Positions 1 through 6,052 of a stretch of 17,678 bases of DNA are shown here, piece by piece. The first letter of the stretch is position 1. Each line of letters starts with the position of its first letter. The translations under genes were made by a program, and so were the position numbers. Origin of the DNA: an uncultured Campylobacteraceae bacterium (lineage in GTDB: Bacteria; Campylobacterota; Campylobacteria; Campylobacterales; Arcobacteraceae); NCBI GenBank assembly GCA_913057765.1, contig CAJXPH010000028.1, forward strand, positions 1 to 17,678, in the 5' to 3' direction. The notes under the pieces are model-generated. The model ran no database searches. It was not told the DNA's origin and saw only the letters and a program-made list of their open reading frames with translations.

Positions 1-24
1 CTCGGAGATGTGTATAAGAGACAG
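1..24 (+). other. Nextera sequencing adapter remnant (i7 side)
   Basis: Positions 6-24 read AGATGTGTATAAGAGACAG, the 19-bp Tn5 mosaic end used in Nextera libraries. The five bases before it, CTCGG, are the end of the Nextera read-2 adapter. This is library sequence, not genome. Genomic sequence begins at about position 25. Confidence 0.97.
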
Positions 25-1154
25 CATTAGAAGCTGGAGATAAAGTAATAGTAATTTCTCATAAATATGTAATCGAACTTTTTTGTAATTTAATATTAGA
101 GAAACCTATAGAAAAGAAATTCGATTTAAGACTTCCAAATGCAGAAATCTTAGAAGCAAGTAAATTATTACAATATACAAAATATGAAAATGAAAAAGCA
201 AATATTTTTAAAGACTGGTTAGTAATTCATCATCATTGGGTTTTTACAATAAGTTTATTTATTGGATTAGCTATGGGTTACTTTCAAATAAAAGTAGAGA
301 CACACCCAATAGTTTTATTGTCAATTTTAATGGTGGCTACAGCAATAACTATGGCTAGAATAAATATTGAAAACTCTATAGACTATATAAATGATAAAAA
401 TACTTTATTTCTCGTATTTGTAAGATATTTACTTCTTCCTATCATTTTTATTTTAGCCCTCTATTTTTCAATATTAGAATTAAACCAGATTATGGCAACA
501 ATTATTCTATTTCTATCAGCTCCAACGGCAATTATAGCATTAACAATCAGTAGATCAGTTGGTGGTTTTATTATGCCAACACTATCATTTACAATATTAG
601 CCTCAATAGTAAGTCTTATACCTTTTACTTTAGCAATGTCCTTATTTTTTAATAACAATGCCTTTTTTGTTTTTTATATATGTTTTTTTGTAACGGGCAT
701 GTCTTTATTAATTCCATATCTTTTTATTTTACAAGCAAGAAAAATCAAGCCTATAAAGACTGCAAAAATGGGAGAAAGATATGCATTTTTATCTATAATT
801 CTTATTTCTATTTTTATAATATTAGTTTCAATGAGTCTAGAGCCTATATCTTTAGTTAAATTATTGATAGCAACAGCAATTGCAATTGGATTAAGGGTTA
901 TTGCAGTTATATTTTCTCTTAATAGTCATATAAATTCATTAGATACATACATTTCAATGAGTTATCCAAATATATTTTTAATCATAGTAATTGCTGCAAT
1001 GATGGGGCATTCATTAGTAGAAGAAATTGCTATACTTTTTCTACTACCAATGTTTTTACTATCTATATTTGATAACTGGTATTCAAAGTTCTTTTATATA
1101 AAAACAAGTGATACTAGATTACATACTATTTTAAACATCCAAGAGGAGATTTAA
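25..1154 (+). CDS. Histidine-phosphatase domain fused to BASS-like membrane domain (5' end missing)
   Basis: The frame is open from the adapter junction; the first whole codon is at 27, so the ATG at 273 is internal and the true start lies outside the contig. The first 45 or so visible residues resemble the end of phosphoglycerate-mutase-type histidine phosphatases. GDKVIVISHK matches the strand carrying the second catalytic His, and LRLPNAEIL matches the family's later conserved segment. The RHG motif would be upstream, out of view. From about 225 onward there are roughly ten hydrophobic helices. The SAPTAIIALTISRS/GGFIMPTLSFTILAS stretch resembles the fourth and fifth helices of bile acid:Na+ symporter (BASS) family proteins. 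Substrate and role are unknown. The fusion is inferred from one uninterrupted frame. The gene could instead be a different permease type with an unrelated soluble domain. It ends in a stop shared with the convergent helicase gene. Confidence 0.6.
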
Positions 1155-3199
1155 TCTCCCTCTGATGTTTTAGAAACTAACCCTGCTTCTTTTAGAAAAG
1201 GAGAATGAATAAAATCCATTCTTTTTACTTTATCATATTTAGCATAACTTAAATAAAGTATATCTTTTGCTCTGGTAACAGCAACATAAAATAATCGTCT
1301 CTCTTCTTCAAGACTCCCACCTTTACTCATTAATTTTCTATTAGGGAAACGGCCATCCATAAGATCTATTACATATACTTCTTTAAATTCTAAACCTTTA
1401 CTAGCATGTACAGAAAGAAGATTTACGCCATCCCCTTCACTCATCTCACTACCACCTAAAAGCATCGAGTTTAAAAACTTTGAAAGGTCTTGAAAATTTC
1501 TAGATAGATTCTTAAGAAGCATAACTTTTCTATTTAACTTAGCTAATGCTTTTGCTTTTTGAATAGGATGTATTGTCCCATCTTTTTGTGTTGATCTTTT
1601 AATTGCTAGAGATTCTTTTATTTTTGAATACATCATAGATGAAGTAATACTACTTACTAAAGAATCTGGATTCTTAGTACGTCTTAAATGTTTCATTAGT
1701 AAATAAAAATCGTAAAGATACTTTCCTCCATCAACATTAAGTTTTGGATGTTTTAAAATAGGATTAGCTAAAAATGCTTCTTCAAAATTACAATCTTTGA
1801 ATTTAGATATTGAACCTAATTCTAAAAAGTCATCAAAAAGACCAAGTTGTATATTTTTGACTTTATTTGATTCATATGGATTTCTTATACTTGGATCTGG
1901 ATGAAAAAGTCCTTTAAACATATCTCCATGTCCTAATTTAATTAAAGCATCAAAAAGATCTTTTGCAATAGCTTTTCCTATCCCTTTCCCGTGTTCTAAA
2001 ACATGTATAAAAGCCATCATGTCATTATGAGAAAGCTGCATCACAAGAACATCTAAAACAAATTTTATTTCAACAGAATCAAAAAATGACATTCCACCTT
2101 TTCTTTTTGCTGGAATTCCATATTCTCTTAAGTTTGCTTCAATACCATCTGCACTTGAATTATTTCTAAAAATAATTGCCATCTCACTATGAGGAGATGA
2201 ACTTTTTGAAATAAGGTCTGAAATATGATGATACTGTTGAAAAAGTTCTGTAAATTCAAGAAGTTTAGGTTTTATAGTAGTATTTTCTCTCATTACTTCA
2301 AGATTTTTTTCATAAACTCTTTCATTATGTTCAATTACTCTTGTTGCTAATTCTAAAATAGGTCTAGTAGAGCGATAATTTTTCCTTAATGTAAAGACAT
2401 TTGCATCATCATATCTTGTTGAAAAAGTAGAGATAATACCAATATCTGAACCATTAAAAGCATAAATGCTTTGATCATAATCACCTACACAAAAAAGTGA
2501 TTTTGGCCTAAATCCATCTAATAGTCTTCCTTGTAAGGGATTTGTATCTTGATATTCATCCACTAAAATCTCTTTAAAATTAAACTCATTTTCTTTTTGA
2601 TTTTCAAGCATAATCGTTAATAAGTCATCAAAATTTGCATAACCATATTTAGTTTTTAATTCATTAAATTCAATTACAACATCTTCATAAATAGCAGTAT
2701 AGAGTTCATGTGCTTCATTCTTTTCTTTTATCCATGCACCAAATTCTTCACCATTATTTGAATTTAGGAATAGAGAATATAAGTCATATAAGTATCCACC
2801 GTCATATGGATTTGCATCATCAGTTCTATCATAAAAAACTCTTTTTTCATATAATGATTTAAACAATGTTTTTAATTCATTCGGTTGTTTTAAACTTATA
2901 TTTATTTCAAGTTGTTTCAAAAGTTTGTACGATACAGAATGGAAAGTTCCAGCCATCATTTGTTTTGCAATATCTTTTCCAAAGAATTTTGCAACACGTG
3001 CTACCATTTCAGCTGCAGCTTTATTTGTAAAAGTCAATAATAGTATTTCTTCAGGCTTTGTGCCATTGTTAATTAAATTAGCAATTCTTCCAACGATAGT
3101 TGATGTTTTACCTGTACCTGCACTAGCTATAATTAGGTTATATCCCGGTTTACATGTAGCAGCACTTAATTGTTCTTCATTTAAATTAGATAGAGGCAT
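1151..3199 (-). CDS. Rep/UvrD-type superfamily 1A ATP-dependent DNA helicase
   Basis: A 682-residue 3'-5' helicase expected to unwind DNA during repair or replication restart. All SF1A motifs are visible in order: Q-motif LNEEQ (6-10), Walker A ASAGTGKT (25-32), motif Ia LLLTFTNKAAAEM (53-65), motif II DEYQD (214-218), motif III GDYDQSIYAFNG (239-250), motif IV NYRST (274-278), motif V VHASKGLEF (about 597-605) and motif VI RRLFYVAVTRAK (634-645). The length fits Rep/PcrA/UvrD (about 670-720) rather than the larger AddA/RecB. There is no strong Shine-Dalgarno; a possible -10 (GATAAT, 3237-3242) gives a short leader. The next gene upstream is the small RNA copy 1, whose terminator separates the units. 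Rep-like is the best guess, but the sequence alone does not settle Rep versus UvrD/PcrA. Confidence 0.95.
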   Translation of the reverse strand: MPLSNLNEEQLSAATCKPGYNLIIASAGTGKTSTIVGRIANLINNGTKPEEILLLTFTNKAAAEMVARVAKFFGKDIAKQMMAGTFHSVSYKLLKQLEINISLKQPNELKTLFKSLYEKRVFYDRTDDANPYDGGYLYDLYSLFLNSNNGEEFGAWIKEKNEAHELYTAIYEDVVIEFNELKTKYGYANFDDLLTIMLENQKENEFNFKEILVDEYQDTNPLQGRLLDGFRPKSLFCVGDYDQSIYAFNGSDIGIISTFSTRYDDANVFTLRKNYRSTRPILELATRVIEHNERVYEKNLEVMRENTTIKPKLLEFTELFQQYHHISDLISKSSSPHSEMAIIFRNNSSADGIEANLREYGIPAKRKGGMSFFDSVEIKFVLDVLVMQLSHNDMMAFIHVLEHGKGIGKAIAKDLFDALIKLGHGDMFKGLFHPDPSIRNPYESNKVKNIQLGLFDDFLELGSISKFKDCNFEEAFLANPILKHPKLNVDGGKYLYDFYLLMKHLRRTKNPDSLVSSITSSMMYSKIKESLAIKRSTQKDGTIHPIQKAKALAKLNRKVMLLKNLSRNFQDLSKFLNSMLLGGSEMSEGDGVNLLSVHASKGLEFKEVYVIDLMDGRFPNRKLMSKGGSLEEERRLFYVAVTRAKDILYLSYAKYDKVKRMDFIHSPFLKEAGLVSKTSEGD

Positions 3200-3236
3200 T
3201 AATTAATATTCTTTGATAGTTTTTTCATTGGCGAAT

Positions 3237-3242
3237 ATTATC
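3237..3242 (-). promoter_or_regulatory. Probable -10 box of the helicase gene
   Basis: Reads GATAAT on the minus strand, followed by ATTCGCCAAT. It lies between the terminator of small RNA copy 1 and the helicase ATG and would give a leader of about 30 nt. No convincing -35 is seen, as is usual in Campylobacterota. Confidence 0.35.
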
Positions 3243-3285
3243 ATAAAGATTCTTTTGATTTGTATTAATTTTAAGAGAATTAGAC

Positions 3286-3318
3286 AAAAAAAAAGCTCCT
3301 TAAAAAAGGAGCTTTTTT
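3286..3318 (-). terminator. Intrinsic terminator of small RNA copy 1
   Basis: A 13-bp inverted repeat, 3289-3301 with 3306-3318, has a GCTCC/GGAGC core and a 4-nt loop. On the minus strand it is followed by nine Ts (3294-3286). It isolates the small RNA from the helicase gene. Compared with copy 2 the stem differs by a compensatory C-G to U-A change. Confidence 0.85.
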
Positions 3319-3403
3319 ACACACAAGGAAACAAATTTAGAAAACTTAAAAATTCGCATTTTTTTAAATTTCTATAAGAAGATTCGCATTTCTTCTTATC
3401 TAT
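3286..3403 (-). ncRNA. Putative small RNA, copy 1 (double hairpin with AAUGCGAA loops)
   Basis: A free-standing transcription unit of about 118 nt is predicted. A TATAAT box (3410-3415) sets a start near 3403 and an intrinsic terminator ends it at about 3286. The RNA would fold into hairpin 1 (perfect 9-bp stem 3399-3391/3382-3374, loop AAUGCGAA at 3390-3383). It is immediately followed by hairpin 2 (stem 3373-3361/3352-3339, 12-13 bp with one G-U pair and a bulge, same loop AAUGCGAA at 3360-3353). Then comes a roughly 20-nt linker (3338-3319) containing UUUCCUU, and then the terminator. A second copy lies 976 bp away with 86 identical bases across the RNA body. I do not recognise the family. 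Campylobacterota generally lack Hfq, so any pairing would have to work without it. Alternatives are a protein-binding decoy RNA or a tiny coding RNA. Confidence 0.6.
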
Positions 3404-3409
3404 ATAAAA

Positions 3410-3415
3410 ATTATA
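3410..3415 (-). promoter_or_regulatory. -10 box of small RNA copy 1
   Basis: A perfect TATAAT on the minus strand, preceded by GCTCTAG and followed by TTTTTATATAGATAAG. It is conserved exactly in copy 2. The predicted start is an A near 3403. Confidence 0.65.
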
Positions 3416-3420
3416 CTAGA

Positions 3421-3458
3421 GCACCATTAACTAAAACATAATCAAAAGTTAATGGTGC
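3421..3458. repeat. 12-bp perfect inverted repeat upstream of small RNA copy 1
   Basis: GCACCATTAACT (3421-3432) and AGTTAATGGTGC (3447-3458) are exact inverse complements with a 14-nt spacer. The repeat sits over the -35 region of the small RNA promoter and just after the lipoprotein stop codon, so it could be an operator or the 3' hairpin of the lipoprotein mRNA. No T-run follows directly, which weakens the terminator reading. In copy 2 only 7 bp of the dyad remain. Confidence 0.7.
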
Positions 3459-3475
3459 GTTAACTTAACAATTTT

Positions 3476-4162
3476 TTAATATATTATTACTGGTAAGAAT
3501 AGCATAGGATTAACATCACTTGTAAATTTTATTAAATTAAACTCTTCATTTATAACAGAAAGTTTTATTTCATCTTTTTTTAGAAAATCATTTCCAAGAT
3601 GTTTTTTTAAAACAGCATAATCTCTATTTAAACTATTTTTAATTGTTACAGTTGCACCTACTGTGACTTTTTTATTTTTAAAGAAAGGATGGTTTTCTAA
3701 TTTTTCTCTTATCGGTTTAAAATTGAAATCTCCAACATATAGCACATCATCTCTTTTTACATCTATTTTCTTATTGAATTTTCCGACATATTTACCACTC
3801 CCTTTCCCTGCTGAAAACTTATGTAAATAATAATTTCCTTCTGGAATTAATACAGCAAAAATGGAACCTTGAGTATCTTTATAGATAAAATCATTATTAT
3901 ATTCATATGGGTTACCACCTAAACTCATATTATCTTTAGCATTATCAAATACGCTTTTTACTAATTTATGATTCAAGTCTACTATTTCAAAACTGTTATG
4001 CCCTAAATATGAAGTACCTAAGTTTCTACTAAAAGTACCAATAATAAGAGCATGAGTAGAAAGATTTTGTTTGTTTACTTTAGCTAATGTAGTTTTACTT
4101 GCCGTACAACCAGTAAATATTACTATACTTATTAGGAATAAAATAATTGTATGTTTTTTCAT
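3476..4162 (-). CDS. Predicted lipoprotein of unknown function
   Basis: From the ATG at 4162 the 228-residue product begins MKKHTIILFLISIVIFTGC, a lipoprotein signal peptide with the acylated Cys at residue 19. F at -3 of the lipobox is unusual. A longer frame begins at a TTG (4198), but that codon lies inside the extended -10 promoter TGCTATACT, so it should not be in the mRNA; the ATG is preferred. The mature part has no family I can name. A segment around residues 105-150 (LPEGNYYLHKF...DDVLYVGDFNF) has the look of beta-rich lipoprotein domains in which a glycine-rich turn precedes a YVG strand, but this is only a resemblance. The C-terminus FLPVIIY is hydrophobic. The gene lies between the two small RNA copies and has its own promoter. 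Confidence 0.7.
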   Translation of the reverse strand: MKKHTIILFLISIVIFTGCTASKTTLAKVNKQNLSTHALIIGTFSRNLGTSYLGHNSFEIVDLNHKLVKSVFDNAKDNMSLGGNPYEYNNDFIYKDTQGSIFAVLIPEGNYYLHKFSAGKGSGKYVGKFNKKIDVKRDDVLYVGDFNFKPIREKLENHPFFKNKKVTVGATVTIKNSLNRDYAVLKKHLGNDFLKKDEIKLSVINEEFNLIKFTSDVNPMLFLPVIIY

Positions 4163-4188
4163 TAATTCACTTTTTATTTTTTTTAAAA

Positions 4189-4197
4189 AGTATAGCA
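4189..4197 (-). promoter_or_regulatory. Extended -10 promoter of the lipoprotein gene
   Basis: Reads TGCTATACT on the minus strand (hexamer TATACT at 4189-4194), matching the TGnTATAAT extended -10 of Campylobacterota sigma-70 promoters. The predicted start near 4182 gives a 20-nt leader before the ATG at 4162. This site decides the start of the gene. Confidence 0.6.
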
Positions 4198-4261
4198 AAA
4201 TATTATTATAAAAACATCATTCCTATAAATTTAAATTAACAAATAATGGGTTTTATCAGAC

Positions 4262-4292
4262 AAAAAAAAAGCTTCTTTTTCAAGAAGCTTTT
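4262..4292 (-). terminator. Intrinsic terminator of small RNA copy 2
   Basis: An 11-bp stem, AAAAGCTTCTT (4267-4277) with AAGAAGCTTTT (4282-4292), has a TTTC loop. On the minus strand a run of nine Ts (4270-4262) follows. The stem keeps perfect pairing despite base changes relative to copy 1. Confidence 0.85.
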
Positions 4293-4379
4293 CTACACAC
4301 AAGGAAACAAATTTAGAAAACTTAAAAATTCGCATTTTTTTAAATTTCTATAAGAAGATTCGCATTTCTTCTTATCTAT
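4262..4379 (-). ncRNA. Putative small RNA, copy 2 (double hairpin with AAUGCGAA loops)
   Basis: Second copy of the unit at 3286-3403, with the same predicted length (about 118 nt), TATAAT box, two hairpins with AAUGCGAA loops, CU-rich linker and intrinsic terminator. The predicted start is an A near 4379. The RNA body is identical to copy 1 up to the terminator. The terminator stem carries a compensatory change and a different loop. It follows the msrQ stop codon and ends before the lipoprotein promoter. The function is not recognised. Confidence 0.6.
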
Positions 4380-4385
4380 GTAAAA

Positions 4386-4391
4386 ATTATA
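4386..4391 (-). promoter_or_regulatory. -10 box of small RNA copy 2
   Basis: A perfect TATAAT on the minus strand in the same context as copy 1. One base next to the predicted start (4380) differs between the copies. The upstream inverted repeat is degraded here, so the two copies may respond differently to a regulator. Confidence 0.65.
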
Positions 4392-4462
4392 CTAGAGCAC
4401 AATTAACTAAAACATAATCAAAAGTTAATGATTAGTTAACTTAACTATAAATTATTTAATTG

Positions 4463-5017
4463 TTAAGAGTTATTTTTATTAATAATTTGCTGTAATAATT
4501 TACAGTATGCAATTATTAAAATCATTACTACATAACCTAACTGTATTATGCTTAAAGACTTTTGGGCCATTATAAAATGTATCGTAACTAAAACTAGTAC
4601 CAAATAAATAAATTTATGATATTTATTATATTTTCTAAAAAGCTTTTTTGTTGATGTTATTGACATAAGAGCTAAAATGAATAATGAAATCATTCCTAAA
4701 TAGATAAATGGTTTATCTAGGGTCTCTTTTATAACAAATGAAAAATCTAATTCTGCATCTAAAACAAAGAAGTTTAGAAAATGTAGAAATGCATAAAAAA
4801 ATCCAAAAAGCCCAAACATTCTTCTATATTTAATTAAATTAATCCATTTTCTAATTAGTGACAATGAAATAGTAGCAAATAGTATTACTGCTGCAGTTGC
4901 ACCAGTTACTGTATAAATATATTTTATAGGGTCTTTTACATCTTCTATAATAAATAGTTCAAAAGACAAATACCCTAAAGGGATTAATAAAATAATAAAT
5001 AGTAATACTCTTTTCAT
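4463..5017 (-). CDS. msrQ: MsrQ, haem b membrane subunit of methionine sulfoxide reductase
   Basis: An inner-membrane protein of 184 residues with about six hydrophobic helices. In the family it passes quinone-derived electrons through haem to periplasmic MsrP. The candidate haem ligands are H79, H134 and H147. The 13-residue gap between the last two equals that in E. coli MsrQ, and KYHKFIYLVLVLVTIHF is the typical final haem helix. The MsrP stop codon lies 9 bp upstream and its TAA runs into the AAGG Shine-Dalgarno of this gene, so the pair is translationally linked. E. coli MsrQ is longer (about 211), so this is a compact version. It is followed by small RNA copy 2 with no clear terminator of its own. 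Confidence 0.9.
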   Translation of the reverse strand: MKRVLLFIILLIPLGYLSFELFIIEDVKDPIKYIYTVTGATAAVILFATISLSLIRKWINLIKYRRMFGLFGFFYAFLHFLNFFVLDAELDFSFVIKETLDKPFIYLGMISLFILALMSITSTKKLFRKYNKYHKFIYLVLVLVTIHFIMAQKSLSIIQLGYVVMILIIAYCKLLQQIINKNNS

Positions 5018-5026
5018 GTTAAAACC

Positions 5027-5986
5027 TTATATGAACTTTGTTAAGTCCATTCCTTTATACATATGTGCAACTTCTTTTGCATAACCATTAAACATTAATG
5101 TTTTTTGTTTAAAAAACTTTCCTAAAACTCTTTCTCTAGCCTGAGACCATCTAGGGTGGTCAACTTCTGGATTTACATTCGCATAAAATCCATACTCTTT
5201 TGGGTTTTCTTTTTGCCAAGAGTTTAAAGGTTCTTTATCTACAAAAGAGATTTTTGATATTGATTTAATTGATTTAAAGCCATACTTCCAAGGGACTACA
5301 AGTCTAATTGGTGCACCATTTTGTTTAGGCATAGAAGAACCATATACTCCAACAGCCATTAGAGTTAGATTATTCATTGCTTCGTCCATTCTTAGACCTT
5401 CTACATAAGGATAAGAAATGGTTGAAAACACTCCTCTACTTTGATCAGGGAACATTTTAGGGTCTTCTAAAGTTTCAAATCTCACATATTTTGCACTTGA
5501 TAATGGTTTTACATATTTAATTAAATCAGCTAGAGTAAAACCAATCCATGGAACAACCATAGACCAACCTTCAACACATCTAAATCTATAAATTCTTTCT
5601 TCTAAAGTAAACTTTTTCATTAAATCATCAAAATCAACTGTCATTGGTTTTTCAACTAAACCATCAATTTCAATTTTCCAATTTTCTGTTTTAAGAGTAT
5701 GAGCAAGAGGTTTAACTCCTTCTTTACTAGTACTAAACTCATAAAAATTATTATATGAAGTGATTTCATCATAAGTATTTAGTTTTAGATCATTCGTATT
5801 TTTATCTTTAATGTATTGAAGATTAGCAACAGGTATCTGATCTTTGGCCAATGCTTCTACAATTGAAGACCCTGCAATCAATGACGCAGCACCTAATTTT
5901 AGAAACGTTCTACGTTTATCAAACAATTCTTTTGAAGTAATTTCACTATCATCTATTTGCCAAGATGGCTTTTTTATTATATTCAT
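5027..5986 (-). CDS. msrP: MsrP, periplasmic molybdopterin methionine sulfoxide reductase
   Basis: A molybdenum enzyme that repairs oxidised methionine in periplasmic proteins, working with MsrQ. From the ATG at 5986 it has 319 residues. A twin-arginine signal RRTFLK (25-30) precedes a hydrophobic stretch, so it is exported folded by Tat. RFRCVEGWSMVVPW carries the Cys (about 137) that ligates molybdenum in sulfite-oxidase-fold proteins. KYVRFET, GAPIRLVVPWKYGFKSIK and the late ARERVLGKF are also family-typical. A GTG at 5989 is in frame, but AAGGA (5997-5993) is better spaced for the ATG. The 5' end takes part in an 11-bp inverted repeat that could hide this ribosome binding site. nnrS lies 66 bp upstream on the same strand. 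Confidence 0.95.
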   Translation of the reverse strand: MNIIKKPSWQIDDSEITSKELFDKRRTFLKLGAASLIAGSSIVEALAKDQIPVANLQYIKDKNTNDLKLNTYDEITSYNNFYEFSTSKEGVKPLAHTLKTENWKIEIDGLVEKPMTVDFDDLMKKFTLEERIYRFRCVEGWSMVVPWIGFTLADLIKYVKPLSSAKYVRFETLEDPKMFPDQSRGVFSTISYPYVEGLRMDEAMNNLTLMAVGVYGSSMPKQNGAPIRLVVPWKYGFKSIKSISKISFVDKEPLNSWQKENPKEYGFYANVNPEVDHPRWSQARERVLGKFFKQKTLMFNGYAKEVAHMYKGMDLTKFI

Positions 5987-6044
5987 CACATATCCTTTTG
6001 CTAATCTTGAGTGAATTCTATAGATTTAGTGTTAAGGATATGTG
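5987..6044 (-). promoter_or_regulatory. Inverted repeat that can sequester the msrP ribosome binding site
   Basis: CACATATCCTT (5987-5997 on the plus strand) and AAGGATATGTG (6034-6044) are exact inverse complements, 11 bp with a 36-nt spacer. In minus-strand RNA the upstream arm starts 8 nt after the nnrS stop. The downstream arm contains the AAGGA Shine-Dalgarno of msrP and ends at the base before its ATG. A weak -10 (TATAGA, 6017-6022) lies in the loop. Pairing would block msrP translation on read-through RNA. It could also be a protein-binding dyad. Confidence 0.6.
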
Positions 6045-6052
6045 TAGAAGAA

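Larger units (their letters stand above)
3282..3469. repeat. Direct repeat unit, copy 1 (188 bp)
   Basis: This unit aligns without gaps to 4258-4445 (offset exactly 976). I count 12 differences in 188 bases. Seven are in or next to the terminator, one is next to the predicted transcription start and four are in the inverted repeat upstream of the -10. The core 3318-3403 is identical. The unit covers upstream repeat, promoter, RNA body and terminator, so a whole gene was duplicated. Confidence 0.95.
4258..4445. repeat. Direct repeat unit, copy 2 (188 bp)
   Basis: Gap-free partner of 3282-3469, about 94% identical. It lies between msrQ and the lipoprotein gene, so the two copies bracket the lipoprotein gene in the same orientation. 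No transposase, target-site duplication or terminal inverted repeat marks it as a mobile element. Confidence 0.95.

Noticed and set aside
1..24. Transposon end (Tn5/IS50 mosaic end) as a natural mobile element
   Set aside because: It is continuous with Nextera adapter bases and occurs in adapter orientation at both contig ends, with an index at one end; it is library DNA.
461..658. Minus-strand ORF of 65 codons
   Set aside because: It lies wholly inside the membrane domain of the + strand gene, with no promoter, binding site or family resemblance.
2925..3206. Plus-strand ORF of 93 codons
   Set aside because: It is antisense to the conserved helicase motifs, so its openness reflects the codon pattern of the real gene.
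4163..4198. TTG start at 4198 for the lipoprotein
   Set aside because: It lies in the extended -10 promoter, and the ATG at 4162 starts a proper lipoprotein signal peptide.
3282..4445. Insertion sequence, integron attC sites or CRISPR made of the two repeats
   Set aside because: Only two copies, no transposase or integrase, no terminal inverted repeats or target duplication, and clear promoter and terminator parts inside each copy.
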